DNA from: Pseudomonadota bacterium
Lineage (GTDB): Bacteria; Pseudomonadota; Gammaproteobacteria; Steroidobacterales; Woeseiaceae
Reading direction: 5' to 3'
DNA length: 46,701 bases
Assembly (NCBI GenBank): GCA_020027645.1
Contig: JAHKKM010000005.1
Location: 1 to 46,701 of the forward strand
The position numbers were made by a program, and so were the translations under genes. Position 1 is the first letter of the stretch, and every line of letters starts with the position of its first letter. Below the pieces are notes generated by a model. It saw only the letters and a list, made by a program, of their open reading frames with translations. It did no database searches and had not been told where the DNA came from. Below, in pieces: positions 1-9,683 of the stretch.

Positions 1-89
1 ATGCACTTATGCGGATACGCGACAGTTTTTCTCCTACCGTCGTGATGGCGAATGTGGCCGGATGTGCAGCTTCGTTTTTCGAAATCCGC

Positions 90-117
90 CTTGAAATGAG
101 GCTATCCGGCGCTATCT
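90..117 (+). promoter_or_regulatory. Candidate sigma-32 (RpoH) heat-shock promoter of clpB
   Basis: A perfect CTTGAAA -35 box (90-96) is followed after 13 bp by CGCTATCT (110-117), which matches five of the seven defined positions of the sigma-32 -10 consensus CCCCATNT. It lies 37 bp before the clpB start. Heat-shock control of clpB by RpoH is well established in gammaproteobacteria, so motif and context agree. The assignment is by eye only. Confidence 0.65.
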
Positions 118-154
118 CCTGCGCAGTCAAACAACACGACCGCGGGTTCCTGTC

Positions 155-2734
155 ATGAGAATGGACAAGCTGACAAGCAAGTTTCAGATGGCGCTGGCCG
201 AGGCCCAGTCGCTCGCCGTCGGCCAGGATCACCAGTTCATCGAGCCGGTGCACGTCATGGTGGCGCTGCTGGACCAGCAGGGCAGCTCGGTCCGGGGTTT
301 GCTCACGAAGTCGGGCGTCAATGTAAACCTTCTGCGCTCCCAGCTTGGTGTGGCGCTCGACCGGCTGCCGAAGGTCGAGGGAACCGGCGGCGACATCCAC
401 ATCGGCAACGAGCTCACCAAGCTTTTTAATCTGACGGACAAACTCGCGCAAAAACGCAACGATCAATTCATCTCCAGCGAACTGTTCGTACTGGCGGCGC
501 TGGACGACAAATCTCCCCTTGCCACTGTCCTTAAACAGGCCGGTGCCGTGCGTGGCGCCCTCGAGAAGGCCGTCGACGAATTGCGCGGCGGGCAGCAGGT
601 GAATGACCCGAACGCCGAGGACACACGGCAAGCACTGGAGAAGTACACCATCGACCTGACCGAGCGGGCTGAACAGGGCAAGCTTGATCCAATCGTCGGC
701 CGGGATGACGAAATTCGCCGCACCATACAGATTCTGCAGAGACGTACCAAGAACAACCCGGTGCTGATTGGCGAACCCGGAGTCGGCAAGACCGCGATTG
801 TCGAGGGTCTCGCACAGCGCATCGTCAACAACGAGATTCCGGACGGGCTGCGCAACAAGCGAATTCTGTCGCTTGACATGGGTGCGTTGATCGCCGGCGC
901 CAAATTCCGTGGTGAGTTCGAGGAGCGACTGAAAGCGGTGCTCAACGATCTCGCCAAACAGGAGGGCCAGATCATCCTGTTTATCGACGAATTGCACACC
1001 ATGGTCGGTGCCGGCAAGGCCGAAGGCTCGATGGACGCGGGCAACATGCTGAAACCAGCGCTGGCACGCGGCGAGCTGCATTGTGTCGGAGCGACGACGC
1101 TCGATGAATACCGGAAGTACCTGGAAAAGGATGCTGCTCTCGAGCGTCGTTTCCAGAAAGTGCTGGTCAACGAACCCACGGTCGAGGATACGATAGCCAT
1201 CCTTCGTGGCCTGAAGGAACGCTACGAGGTGCATCACGGCGTCGAAATCACCGACCCGGCGATTGTCGCGGCGGCAACACTGTCGCACCGGTATATCAGC
1301 GACCGCCAGCTTCCGGACAAAGCCATCGACCTCATTGACGAGGCTGCATCGCGCATTCGTATCGAGATAGATTCGAAGCCCGAGGTCATGGACCGGCTGG
1401 AACGCCGCATCATCCAGCTGAAAATCGAACGCGAGGCGCTGAAAAAGGAATCGGACGAAGCATCAAAGAAACGCCTCGAGGATATCGAGACTCAACTCGA
1501 GGATCTGGAACGGCAGTATTCCGATCTCGAGGAGGTCTGGAAGGCCGAGAAGGCGGCGATGCAGGGTACGGCGCACATCAAGGAAGAACTGGAGCGTACG
1601 AAGCTCGAACTGGAAACGGCGCACCGTGCGGGCGACCTCGGGCGCATGTCCGAGTTGCAGTACGGGCGCATTCCTGAACTGGAAAAACAGCTTGCCGAGG
1701 CCATGAAAGCCGAGTCGAAGGAAACGACTTTGCTGCGCAATAACGTTACTGAGGAAGAAGTGGCCGAGATCGTCTCCAAGTGGACCGGCATCCCGGTGTC
1801 GAAAATGCTGGAAGGCGAGAAGGAAAAGCTGTTGCAGATGGAATCCATCGTGCAGAAGCGCGTCGTTGGTCAGGACGAGGCACTGACGGCAGTTGCCAAT
1901 GCCATCCGCCGCTCAAGGGCGGGGCTTTCGGACCCCAGGCGGCCAATCGGCTCCTTCCTTTTCCTCGGTCCTACCGGCGTTGGCAAGACCGAGCTGACCA
2001 AGGCGCTGGCCGGATTCCTGTTCGATACCGACGATGCGATGGTGCGCCTCGACATGTCCGAATTCATGGAAAAACACTCGGTTGCCCGACTGATCGGAGC
2101 GCCGCCGGGTTACGTGGGATATGAAGAGGGCGGTTATCTGACCGAGGCCGTGAGGCGGCGTCCGTACTCCGTGATCTTGCTCGACGAAATCGAAAAGGCG
2201 CACCCGGACGTGTTCAATGTGTTATTGCAGGTTCTGGATGACGGGCGCCTCACCGACGGCCAGGGCCGGACAGTGGATTTTCGTAACTGCGTCATCGTCA
2301 TGACCTCGAATCTGGGCTCGCAGATGATCCAGGAGATGGCCGGAGAACAGAACTACGCGGCGATGAAACAGGCGGTCATGGAAATCGTGTCACAACATTT
2401 CCGACCGGAGTTCATCAACCGGGTAGACGATGTGGTCGTGTTCCATCCACTGGGACGGGAACACATTCGCAAGATTGTCGATATCCAGCTCGGTTATCTG
2501 CACAAACGCCTCGCCGATCGTGATATGACCATTGTGTTGACCGATGCTGCGCGCGACAAGCTGGCGGCGGCCGGATTCGATCCGGTGTATGGCGCACGGC
2601 CGTTGAAGCGGGCGATTCAGCAGCAGGTCGAAAATCCGCTGGCGCAGGAAATCCTGCAAGGCCGGTTCAAACCCGGAGACACAATCGAAATCGGTGTCGC
2701 AGATAATCAACTGGAGTTTCAGAACGCAGCCTGA
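155..2734 (+). CDS. clpB: ATP-dependent disaggregase ClpB
   Basis: Hexameric AAA+ chaperone that, with DnaK/DnaJ/GrpE, pulls polypeptides out of cytosolic heat-induced aggregates. The 859-aa product has the family length and starts [10 protein letters not shown], closely matching E. coli ClpB, which fixes the start. An N-terminal Clp repeat domain (about 1-145) is followed by AAA-1 with Walker A GEPGVGKT (206-213) and Walker B LFIDE (275-279). A long coiled-coil middle domain rich in Glu/Lys/Arg spans about 400-530. AAA-2 carries Walker A GPTGVGKT (605-612), and a ClpB C-terminal domain ends the protein. There is no ClpP-binding loop, so it is a disaggregase and not a protease subunit. It stands alone behind a candidate sigma-32 promoter. 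The assignment is secure. Confidence 0.98.
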   Translation: MRMDKLTSKFQMALAEAQSLAVGQDHQFIEPVHVMVALLDQQGSSVRGLLTKSGVNVNLLRSQLGVALDRLPKVEGTGGDIHIGNELTKLFNLTDKLAQKRNDQFISSELFVLAALDDKSPLATVLKQAGAVRGALEKAVDELRGGQQVNDPNAEDTRQALEKYTIDLTERAEQGKLDPIVGRDDEIRRTIQILQRRTKNNPVLIGEPGVGKTAIVEGLAQRIVNNEIPDGLRNKRILSLDMGALIAGAKFRGEFEERLKAVLNDLAKQEGQIILFIDELHTMVGAGKAEGSMDAGNMLKPALARGELHCVGATTLDEYRKYLEKDAALERRFQKVLVNEPTVEDTIAILRGLKERYEVHHGVEITDPAIVAAATLSHRYISDRQLPDKAIDLIDEAASRIRIEIDSKPEVMDRLERRIIQLKIEREALKKESDEASKKRLEDIETQLEDLERQYSDLEEVWKAEKAAMQGTAHIKEELERTKLELETAHRAGDLGRMSELQYGRIPELEKQLAEAMKAESKETTLLRNNVTEEEVAEIVSKWTGIPVSKMLEGEKEKLLQMESIVQKRVVGQDEALTAVANAIRRSRAGLSDPRRPIGSFLFLGPTGVGKTELTKALAGFLFDTDDAMVRLDMSEFMEKHSVARLIGAPPGYVGYEEGGYLTEAVRRRPYSVILLDEIEKAHPDVFNVLLQVLDDGRLTDGQGRTVDFRNCVIVMTSNLGSQMIQEMAGEQNYAAMKQAVMEIVSQHFRPEFINRVDDVVVFHPLGREHIRKIVDIQLGYLHKRLADRDMTIVLTDAARDKLAAAGFDPVYGARPLKRAIQQQVENPLAQEILQGRFKPGDTIEIGVADNQLEFQNAA

Positions 2735-2806
2735 TACTTCTAAAATGCGCTGTGGCTTCCGACCCGGATTCCGGTCCTGATCAATGAGTTATCTGGAGAA
2801 TTGTGC

Positions 2807-3199
2807 ATGCCCATTTATGAGTATGCGTGCAAGAATTGCGAACACACGCTGGATGCATTGCAGAAAATCAGCGACGATGCGTTGCTGGAATGTCCCGCTT
2901 GCGGGCAACCGCAATTAAAGCGCCTGATTTCGGCACCGCGATTCCGGCTCAAGGGGTCGGGCTGGTACGAAACGGATTTCAAGAAGGACAAGCAACGTAA
3001 TCTCTCGAAAGGCGAGGGGGAAGCCGCGACAGGTTCTAAGTCCGAGTCGTCCGATACGTCGTCAGGTGGTGACAAATCTGGTGGTGGCAAGTCCGATGGT
3101 GACAAGGCCGTTGTCGAAAAGAGTAAGGCGAAAACACCCGAGAAGTCGGGTGACAGCAAGGCCAGTGCAGGCAAGACCACCGAAAGCAAGTCTGAGTAA
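2807..3199 (+). CDS. FmdB-family zinc-ribbon protein
   Basis: Small 130-aa protein of the FmdB/CxxC regulatory family. It begins MPIYEYAC, the hallmark of the family, which decides for ATG 2807 over the TTG six bases upstream; GGAGAA lies just before it. Two zinc-knuckle pairs are visible, CKNC (about 8-11) and CPAC (about 32-35), followed by a conserved region near APRFRLKGSGWY. The last 70 residues are low-complexity Ser/Lys/Asp/Gly, probably disordered. Its function is not well defined in any organism. It precedes a DUF502 gene by 13 bp, as commonly seen upstream of aspS in gammaproteobacteria, and probably shares a transcript with it. Confidence 0.85.
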   Translation: MPIYEYACKNCEHTLDALQKISDDALLECPACGQPQLKRLISAPRFRLKGSGWYETDFKKDKQRNLSKGEGEAATGSKSESSDTSSGGDKSGGGKSDGDKAVVEKSKAKTPEKSGDSKASAGKTTESKSE

Positions 3200-3212
3200 G
3201 GATGTAAGCTGA

Positions 3213-3914
3213 ATGAAACGTCTGCGCCGATACCTGGTCGCCGGTATTCTCATCTGGTTGCCGCTGAGCGTCACCTTCCTGGTACTCAAGTTCCTGATCG
3301 ACCAGATGGACAAGAGCCTGAACTACATCCCGGCGCAATACCTACCGGAAGCGTGGCTGGGATTCCCGGTTCCAGGACTTGGCGCAGTGTTGACACTGCT
3401 GGTGTTACTGATTACCGGTTTGCTGGCAGCGAACATCGTCGGCCGTTCCGCCGTTTCGCTGTGGGAAGCGATGCTGGTGCGCATTCCCATCGTGCGCCCT
3501 ATTTATTCGGCAGTAAAAAACTTTACCGAGGTCATATTTTCCGATTCCGGCCAGTCCTTCAAAAAGGTATTGCTGATCGAGTATCCGCGCAAGGGCATCT
3601 ACAGCCTTGCGTTCCAGACCGCTTCACGCCTCGAGGAGGTGCAGCACCGGACAGCCGAAGACGTGATTTGCGTGTTCGTTCCAACGACACCAAACCCCAC
3701 CTCGGGATTCATCGTCCTTGTGCCAAAAAAAGATGTCATCGAACTCGATATGAACGTGGATGATGCTGTGAAAATGGTCATCTCGCTGGGCGTGGTGGTT
3801 CCGTCGTGGAGTGGCGACCAGACAGGCGAGCTGCCGTTGAAGCTGCCGGACGACACGCAAAATCGGGGTCAGAAATCGGGGTCAGACCACCATTATCCAA
3901 AAATCGAGAATTAG
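3213..3914 (+). CDS. DUF502 family membrane protein
   Basis: Product of 233 aa with two N-terminal hydrophobic segments (about 8-28 and 53-78), followed by a soluble domain with the family pattern around PIVRPIYSAVKNF and VFVPTTPNPTSGF. The molecular function of DUF502 is unknown; membership is from pattern recognition. It follows the fmdB-like gene closely and precedes aspS, a recurrent arrangement. The last roughly 19 codons, including the Gln-Lys-Ser-Gly-Ser-Asp run and the stop, are read from a palindromic repeat at 3859-3951, so the C-terminus probably differs from the ancestral protein. The ordinary C-terminus likely ended near residue 214. Confidence 0.85.
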   Translation: MKRLRRYLVAGILIWLPLSVTFLVLKFLIDQMDKSLNYIPAQYLPEAWLGFPVPGLGAVLTLLVLLITGLLAANIVGRSAVSLWEAMLVRIPIVRPIYSAVKNFTEVIFSDSGQSFKKVLLIEYPRKGIYSLAFQTASRLEEVQHRTAEDVICVFVPTTPNPTSGFIVLVPKKDVIELDMNVDDAVKMVISLGVVVPSWSGDQTGELPLKLPDDTQNRGQKSGSDHHYPKIEN

Positions 3915-3951
3915 CCACGATCGCCAGATAATGGTGGTCTGACCCCGATTT
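3859..3951. repeat. GGGGTCAGACC-family inverted repeat (locus 1)
   Basis: A 25-bp perfect inverted repeat has arms 3873-3897 and 3927-3951, with an AT-rich loop of about 29 bp between them. The left arm reads AAATCGGGGTCAGACCACC at its start. An extra direct copy of AAATCGGGGTCAG precedes it (3860-3872). The element provides the 3' end of the DUF502 gene and could fold as a strong hairpin ending in a short T run, so it may also act as a terminator. Related copies lie at 11265-11392 and 42359-42474. It resembles REP/REPIN elements mobilised by RAYT transposases, but no transposase is in the window. Confidence 0.85.
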
Positions 3952-4035
3952 TCCTGACTCCGTACTTCTTGCAGCATCCACCACCAAATCGTAACATTCC
4001 GCGTCTTTTTCAGCCCCTCGAAGCCAGAAACCAGC

Positions 4036-5808
4036 ATGCGCAGCCACTATTGCGGACAAATCGATGAGACCCTGACCGGACAGGAGGTCAGCGTTGCCGG
4101 ATGGGTGCATCGGCGCCGTGATCACGGCGGCGTGATCTTTGTTGATTTGCGCGATCGCGAAGGGCTTTTGCAGGTCGTATTCGACCCCGATCGGCCGGAG
4201 ATTTTCGCAGAGGCAGAACGCCTGCGCAGCGAATACGTGCTGCACGTCAAGGGCAAGGTTCGCAAGCGCCCGGACGGCACGATCAACCCCAATATGAAAA
4301 CCGGTCGAATTGAAGTGCTGGCGACTTCGCTTACGACGTTGAACGATTCCGAAACGCCACCGTTTCAGTATGACCAGCAGGTGAACGAGGAGTCGCGCCT
4401 CAAGTATCGTTATCTCGATCTGCGTCGCGAACAGATGATGGGTAATCTGCGATTGCGTCATCGCGTGACCCGCGCCATGAGAAACTTCCTCGATAACAAC
4501 GGTTTCGTCGACGTCGAAACGCCGATGCTTACACGCGCAACTCCGGAGGGAGCCCGCGATTACATCGTGCCCAGCCGGACGCACCCCGGAAAATTCTTCG
4601 CATTGCCGCAATCGCCACAGATCTTCAAGCAACTGCTGATGATGTCGGGGCTGGACCGCTACTATCAGATCGCTCGTTGTTTCCGCGACGAGGACCTGCG
4701 CGCCGACCGTCAGCCGGAGTTCACCCAGCTCGATATAGAAATGAGTTTCGTCGACGAGAAAATCGTCACTGACACCATGGAGGGGCTGGTTCGCTCACTG
4801 TTCCGGGATGTCATGCAGATCGAACTGCCATCGCCGTTTCCACGCATGACCTATGCAGATGCGTTGCGCCGCTATGGTTCCGACAAACCGGACCTGCGCA
4901 TCCCTCTGGAGCTGATCGACGTATCCGACCTGATGGCCGGAGTCGAATTCAAAGTATTTGCCGGTCCTGCCAACGATCCGGATGGCCGAGTGGCTGCCTT
5001 GTGTTTGCCCGGCGGCGGCAGCTTGAGTCGCAAGGAAATCGATGACTACACAACGTTTGTCGGACGCTACGGAGCCAAGGGGCTGGCTTACGTCAAGGTC
5101 AATGATGTCACTTCCGGCAAGGATGGACTGCAGTCGCCGATTCTCAAGTTTCTGCCGGATGCAGCCATCAACGGTATCCTGAAAAGAACGGCTGCGAAAA
5201 ACGGCGACCTGATCTTTTTCGGTGCCGACAAAGCGCGAGTGGTCAACGATGCGCTTGGCGCCTTGCGCATCAAGCTCGGCGTGGATCGCGGCCTGGTGGC
5301 GAAGGGTTGGGCTCCGCTGTGGGTCATCGAGTTCCCGATGTTCGAGAAGGACCAGCAAACCGGCCGCTGGACCTCCCTGCACCATCCCTTCACTTCGCCA
5401 AACACCGATGATCCACAGATTGTCCGGGATAATCCCGGCACTGTTCTATCCCGCGCTTACGACATGGTACTGAACGGCTCGGAGATCGGTGGTGGTTCGA
5501 TCCGGATTCACGACCGTGCCATGCAATCGGCTGTATTCGATTTGCTCTCGATCAGCAAAGAAGAAGCGGAGGAAAAGTTCGGCTTCCTGTTGCGGGCCCT
5601 GACTTACGGCTGTCCGCCGCATGGCGGCATTGCTTTCGGTCTCGATCGCATGGTCATGCTGATGGCCGGTGCCGAAAGTATCCGCGACGTCATAGCATTC
5701 CCCAAGACTCAATCGGCCCATTGCCCGCTGACTAATGCGCCCGGCGAGGTGTCGGCCGAGCAGCTCAAGGAAGCGGGCATCCGCGTTCGCTTGCCGCGCA
5801 GCGAATAA
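4036..5808 (+). CDS. aspS: Aspartyl-tRNA synthetase
   Basis: Class II aminoacyl-tRNA synthetase charging tRNA-Asp. At 590 aa it equals the bacterial length. An N-terminal OB-fold anticodon-binding domain (about 1-105, [11 protein letters not shown] at 22-32) precedes the catalytic core, which has [16 protein letters not shown] (motif 2) and [13 protein letters not shown] (motif 3), with the bacterial GAD insertion about 300-400. The RRRDHGG motif has His at residue 30 where E. coli has Leu, and a Gly occurs at residue 81. From memory, His/Gly here mark non-discriminating AspRS enzymes (as in Pseudomonas), which also make Asp-tRNA-Asn for GatCAB. That property is inference. The gene leads an apparent unit with nudB and an alpha/beta hydrolase. 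Confidence 0.97.
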   Translation: MRSHYCGQIDETLTGQEVSVAGWVHRRRDHGGVIFVDLRDREGLLQVVFDPDRPEIFAEAERLRSEYVLHVKGKVRKRPDGTINPNMKTGRIEVLATSLTTLNDSETPPFQYDQQVNEESRLKYRYLDLRREQMMGNLRLRHRVTRAMRNFLDNNGFVDVETPMLTRATPEGARDYIVPSRTHPGKFFALPQSPQIFKQLLMMSGLDRYYQIARCFRDEDLRADRQPEFTQLDIEMSFVDEKIVTDTMEGLVRSLFRDVMQIELPSPFPRMTYADALRRYGSDKPDLRIPLELIDVSDLMAGVEFKVFAGPANDPDGRVAALCLPGGGSLSRKEIDDYTTFVGRYGAKGLAYVKVNDVTSGKDGLQSPILKFLPDAAINGILKRTAAKNGDLIFFGADKARVVNDALGALRIKLGVDRGLVAKGWAPLWVIEFPMFEKDQQTGRWTSLHHPFTSPNTDDPQIVRDNPGTVLSRAYDMVLNGSEIGGGSIRIHDRAMQSAVFDLLSISKEEAEEKFGFLLRALTYGCPPHGGIAFGLDRMVMLMAGAESIRDVIAFPKTQSAHCPLTNAPGEVSAEQLKEAGIRVRLPRSE

Positions 5809-5822
5809 TCGCGGCGGCTGCA

Positions 5823-6272
5823 ATGAACCGGCGGACATTTCGCAGACCGGTTTCAGTTCTGATCGTTGTTCATACCGAGGCTGGCGAAGTGTTGCTGTTG
5901 CGTCGCTCACAGCCTTTTGATTTCTGGCAGTCGGTGACCGGCAGCCTTGGCGAGGGCGAGAAGCATTCCGATGCCGCGCTCCGCGAGCTTGCCGAGGAAA
6001 CCGGTTTATCGAATGAAGGCGTGCTCAGCTACGCCGGATTGAGCCGTCAGTTCGTCATCGATCCACGCTGGCGCCACAAGTATCAGCCCGGCGTGGTCGA
6101 GAACGTCGAATTCGAGTGGCGCTATCGACTCGACCGAATTGTGCCGATTCGCCTGCACGATGCTGAACATTCGGAATTTTGCTGGTGTCCGATCGACGAG
6201 GCCATCGAGCGCGTGTGGTCATGGACCAACCGCGCGGCGCTGGAGCAGTTGCGGCTCGAATTATCAACATGA
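5823..6272 (+). CDS. nudB: Dihydroneopterin triphosphate diphosphatase (Nudix)
   Basis: Nudix hydrolase expected to remove pyrophosphate from 7,8-dihydroneopterin triphosphate in folate synthesis. The product is 149 aa, the NudB length. A complete Nudix box GX5EX7REUXEEXGU occupies residues 40-62 (G40, E46, R54, E55, E58, E59, G61). The segments RRPVSVLIVVHT and FDFWQSVTGSLG match NudB, and aspS-nudB adjacency is conserved in gammaproteobacteria, which supports the specific name over a generic Nudix call. It starts 14 bp after aspS and its stop overlaps the next start as ATGA, so the genes are probably translationally coupled. Confidence 0.9.
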   Translation: MNRRTFRRPVSVLIVVHTEAGEVLLLRRSQPFDFWQSVTGSLGEGEKHSDAALRELAEETGLSNEGVLSYAGLSRQFVIDPRWRHKYQPGVVENVEFEWRYRLDRIVPIRLHDAEHSEFCWCPIDEAIERVWSWTNRAALEQLRLELST

Positions 6273-6913
6273 CCGCTGTTGTCTATGTTCACGGCATGTG
6301 GATGCCGGGAAGCGAAATGGCTTACCTCCGGCGTTATCTGGCGAAGCACCATGGTATCGATGGTCACTTGTTCAGCTATCCCTCAGTGCGCGCTACCCTC
6401 GATGAAAACGCGAAAATGCTGGCAGACTATGTGCGACTGCACAGTGCTGGCGAACGTCTGCATCTCGTCGGACACAGCCTGGGCGGTGTTGTGCTTTTGC
6501 GCATGCTGACGCTGTACCCGCAGGCGCCGGTCGATCGCGCAGTATGCATAGGATCACCGCTCTGCGGCTCGCGTGCGGCGATCGATCTCAGCCGGCATGA
6601 CTGGGGTCAGGCCATACTCGGCAAATCAGTCGCGGACGGGGTCACCGGACGCCCCGCGAGTGACTGGGCAACCGGTGTCACCGCGCGACACGAGGTTGGC
6701 ATCATCGCCGGAACGGTGGCGGCCGGCCTTGGCCGGCTGGTTACGACATTTGACGGGCCGAGCGATGGCACAGTAGCCGTGTCGGAAACAAAGCTTGCTG
6801 GCGCCAAGGATCACGTTTGCGTCACAACGAGCCACAGTGGTCTGGTGCTGTCAAAAAAAGTTGCCGAACAAGTCGCTGCCTTTCTGCAGCAGGGCGAGTT
6901 CCTGCGCACTTGA
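6269..6913 (+). CDS. Alpha/beta-hydrolase, lipase/esterase-like
   Basis: Cytosolic 214-aa alpha/beta-hydrolase without a signal peptide. It starts VVYVHGMWMPG, giving the oxyanion-hole His-Gly, and has the nucleophile elbow GHSLGG with Ser70. A late His in VTTSHSGLV (about residue 190) is the likely catalytic His. The layout resembles PGAP1/triacylglycerol-lipase-like proteins, but the substrate is unknown. ATG 6269 was chosen because it overlaps the nudB stop (ATGA) and places the conserved first strand at the N-terminus; an in-frame ATG at 6179 would lie inside nudB. The stop is followed directly by a repeat cluster (6915-7040) shared with the convergent mutS end. Confidence 0.82.
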   Translation: MTAVVYVHGMWMPGSEMAYLRRYLAKHHGIDGHLFSYPSVRATLDENAKMLADYVRLHSAGERLHLVGHSLGGVVLLRMLTLYPQAPVDRAVCIGSPLCGSRAAIDLSRHDWGQAILGKSVADGVTGRPASDWATGVTARHEVGIIAGTVAAGLGRLVTTFDGPSDGTVAVSETKLAGAKDHVCVTTSHSGLVLSKKVAEQVAAFLQQGEFLRT

Positions 6914-6914
6914 G

Positions 6915-7040
6915 GAATTAGAGTGACAGTAACCTTAATTCACTTCGCCCGAATTAGAGTGACAGTAACCTTAATTCGCCACTAGCAAACCCGCATCCGC
7001 AATTGGGCGAATTGAATTAAGGTTACTGTCACTCTAATTT
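6915..7040. repeat. Inverted repeat with an extra direct copy at the mutS 3' end
   Basis: A 27-bp unit containing GAGTGACAGTAACC occurs at 6915-6941, again in direct orientation at 6951-6977, and inverted at 7014-7040. The first and third copies extend into a 36-bp inverted repeat (6915-6950 with 7005-7040) having two mismatches. The second copy lies in the loop like a nested duplication. The outer end of the right arm encodes the last Lys-Leu-Glu codons and TGA stop of mutS. The unit differs in sequence from the GGGGTCAGACC family but shares its placement at gene ends. Confidence 0.88.
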
Positions 7041-9593
7041 CTCTAATTTCTTCAGTTTATACAAAACATCCAGCGCTTCTTTCGGCGTCAGCGCATCCGG
7101 ATCGATCGCAGCCAGTGCATCCCGCAATGCGTCGGGCTCTGACTCCGTCGCTGATGTGAATTGCAACTGGGCCTGCGGCGTGTCGGCGTGCCGCTGTGCC
7201 TCGAGTGTCGCCAGGTAGGATTTTGCCCGGCGCACCACCACTTGCGGCACTCCGGCAAGGGCCGCCACCTGCAGGCCGTAACTGCGGTTTGCCGGCCCCG
7301 GTTTGACCGCGTGCAGGAACACCAGCTGGCCCTTGTGTTCGGTTGCATCGAGATGCGCGTTGGCGCAATCCGGAATTTCCGCCGACAGCGCTGTGAGTTC
7401 GAAGTAGTGCGTAGCAAACAGGGTGAACGCGCGCACCTTTTCACCCATGTAATGGGCTGCTGCCCAGGCCAGCGACAGGCCGTCGAAAGTGCTGGTGCCG
7501 CGGCCGATTTCGTCCATCAGAACCAGGCTCTGCTCGGTTGCGTTGTTCAGGATGGTGGCGGTCTCGGTCATCTCCACCATGAACGTCGAACGGCCGCCGG
7601 CCAGATCGTCGGATGCACCTATGCGCGTGAAGATGCGGTCGATCGGCCCGATGCGCAGGCTCTCCGCCGGCACGAAGCTGCCGATGTGCGCAAGGATGGC
7701 AATCAGCGCTGCCTGCCGCATGTAGGTCGATTTTCCGCCCATATTGGGACCCGTGATCACCAACAGCCGCAGCCGTTCGGACATCGCAAGATCGTTGGCG
7801 ATGAATGGCGTATCGATCACCTGTTCGACGACGAGGTGTCGCCCACCGCGAATATCGATGCGCGGCTCATCGACAAAATCCGGCTGGCTGAGATTGAGTG
7901 CGGTCGCGCGTTCTGCGAAACAGGCGAGCACGTCGAGTTCTGCAAGGGCCGCTGAAGTCTTCAGCAACTCCGGCAATACTTCAATGAGCCGGTCCAGCAG
8001 TCCCTCGTAAAGTTGCTTCTCGCGATTCAGCGCACGTTCGCGAGCGCTTAGGACCTTGTCTTCGAACGCCTTCAGCTCGGGAGTGATGTAGCGCTCGGCG
8101 CCCTTCAGGGTCTGGCGGCGCGTGTACTCGTCGGGCGCCTTGCTAGCCTGTCCCTTGCTGATCTCGATGTAATAGCCGTGCACCCGGTTGTAGCCGAGCT
8201 TCAGTGTGGAAATACCGGTGCGCTCTTTCTCGCGCGCTTCGAGATCCAGCAGGTACTGATCGGCGTTGGTGGCGATGCTGCGCAGTTCATCCAGTTCTTC
8301 GTCGTAGCCATAGGCTATGACACCGCCATCGCGAATAAGCATCGGCGGATTATCGATGATTGCTTTGCTCAGCAATTCGCGCAGTCGTGGATGATCGCTG
8401 GTCTGACCACGCACGGATTGCAGCAATGGCGAATCGATTCCTTGCAGCACGTTGCGCAATCCGGGCAATTGTGACAGGGCGGAATGCAATTGCCGCAGAT
8501 CCCGCGGCCTTGCGGAGCGTAGCGCAACGCGTGACAGTATTCGCTCCATGTCGCCGACACCGCGCAATGCATCTTGCAGGGTCGCAGTAATGCGGGTTGC
8601 CAGCAGTGTTTCCGTCGCCTGGCAGCGCGCCCGCAGGACATTTCGATCACGCAATGGCCGCTGGATCCAGCGACGCAGCAGCCGGCTGCCCATTGGTGTG
8701 CGGCATCGATCCATGATGCCGGCCAGGGTGTGTTCGTGATGCCCGGACAGGCTTTGCTCGAGTTCGAGATTGCGTCGAGTCGGCCCGTCCATGACGATCG
8801 CGTCATCGCGTTTCTCGACGGAAATCGCCTGCAAATGCGGCAACGAAGTCTTCTGCGTGTCATTGACGTATTGCAGCAGGGCACCGGCTGCTGCGATCCC
8901 ACGCGGCATGTCGTCACAGCCGAATCCTGAAAGGTCGCGAGTACGAAACTGCGAACACAGCAATCGGGTCGCGCTGTCCAGGTCGAAGTGCCATGGCGGT
9001 CGCGAGGTCACGCGGATCTCGTCACGAACCCGGTCCGGCCGTGGCTGGTCCTCACTGCTGACGATTTCCGCCGGCCGCAGGCGTTCGATTTCACCCGCCA
9101 GGGCGTCCGCAGAGTTGACTTCAGTTAGGCGGAAACGGCCGCCGGCGAGGTCCAGCCAGGCGATGCCCGTCTGTTTTCCGTCGCTGAAAATCGCCGCGAC
9201 CAGGTTATCGCGAGACTCGGGCAACAGCGCCTCGTCGGTCAGCGTTCCCGGCGTAACGATCCTGACGACTTGCCGGTCTACCGGGCCCTTGGCTTCCGCA
9301 GGATTGCCGATTTGTTCGCAGATAGCGACCGATTCGCCCTTGCGCACGAGCCTCGCGAGATAGGCCTCGACCGCATGATAGGGTACGCCCGCCATGGGTA
9401 TCGCCTGGCCTGCCGATTTGCCACGGGCGGTCAGGGTGATATCGAGAATTGCCGCGGCGCGTTTGGCGTCGTCGTAAAACAATTCATAGAAATCTCCCAT
9501 GCGATAGAACAACAGCATGTCCGGGTACTCGCGCTTGATACGCAGGTACTGCTGCATCATCGGCGTATGGATGGACCCGGGATCGGCGTTCAT
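7029..9593 (-). CDS. mutS: DNA mismatch repair protein MutS
   Basis: Recognises base mismatches and small loops and starts methyl-directed mismatch repair with MutL. The 854-aa length is typical. The N-terminal mismatch-binding domain carries GDFYELF with the Phe-X-Glu motif at F35/E37. The C-terminal ABC-type ATPase has Walker [10 protein letters not shown] (615-623), followed by [15 protein letters not shown] (Walker B/signature) and FATHYFEL. The start [17 protein letters not shown] matches the family. The C-terminal residues KKLEKLE and the stop are encoded in the end of an inverted repeat, so the extreme tail may be recent. It is divergent from the GT4 gene, with about 90 bp between starts. 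Confidence 0.98.
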   Translation of the reverse strand: MNADPGSIHTPMMQQYLRIKREYPDMLLFYRMGDFYELFYDDAKRAAAILDITLTARGKSAGQAIPMAGVPYHAVEAYLARLVRKGESVAICEQIGNPAEAKGPVDRQVVRIVTPGTLTDEALLPESRDNLVAAIFSDGKQTGIAWLDLAGGRFRLTEVNSADALAGEIERLRPAEIVSSEDQPRPDRVRDEIRVTSRPPWHFDLDSATRLLCSQFRTRDLSGFGCDDMPRGIAAAGALLQYVNDTQKTSLPHLQAISVEKRDDAIVMDGPTRRNLELEQSLSGHHEHTLAGIMDRCRTPMGSRLLRRWIQRPLRDRNVLRARCQATETLLATRITATLQDALRGVGDMERILSRVALRSARPRDLRQLHSALSQLPGLRNVLQGIDSPLLQSVRGQTSDHPRLRELLSKAIIDNPPMLIRDGGVIAYGYDEELDELRSIATNADQYLLDLEAREKERTGISTLKLGYNRVHGYYIEISKGQASKAPDEYTRRQTLKGAERYITPELKAFEDKVLSARERALNREKQLYEGLLDRLIEVLPELLKTSAALAELDVLACFAERATALNLSQPDFVDEPRIDIRGGRHLVVEQVIDTPFIANDLAMSERLRLLVITGPNMGGKSTYMRQAALIAILAHIGSFVPAESLRIGPIDRIFTRIGASDDLAGGRSTFMVEMTETATILNNATEQSLVLMDEIGRGTSTFDGLSLAWAAAHYMGEKVRAFTLFATHYFELTALSAEIPDCANAHLDATEHKGQLVFLHAVKPGPANRSYGLQVAALAGVPQVVVRRAKSYLATLEAQRHADTPQAQLQFTSATESEPDALRDALAAIDPDALTPKEALDVLYKLKKLEKLE

Positions 9594-9683
9594 TGGAATT
9601 GTTGGTCGCGCTGGAAATGCGGGCCCAACATGCTAGCCTTTGGTGCATCCCAAGTCGATGCCACCGGGAACCGCCATCCGCAG

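Noticed and set aside
463-1200. Long antisense frame inside clpB
   Set aside because: Opposite a highly conserved ATPase domain; codon-bias shadow with no family features or ribosome site.
3859-3890. Tandem AAATCGGGGTCAG units considered as a CRISPR-like start
   Set aside because: Only two adjacent units with no spacers and an inverted partner; it is a palindromic repeat.
9270-9683. N-terminal extension of the GT4 gene into mutS
   Set aside because: Extension is antisense to mutS and precedes the canonical MKIVHV glycosyltransferase start.
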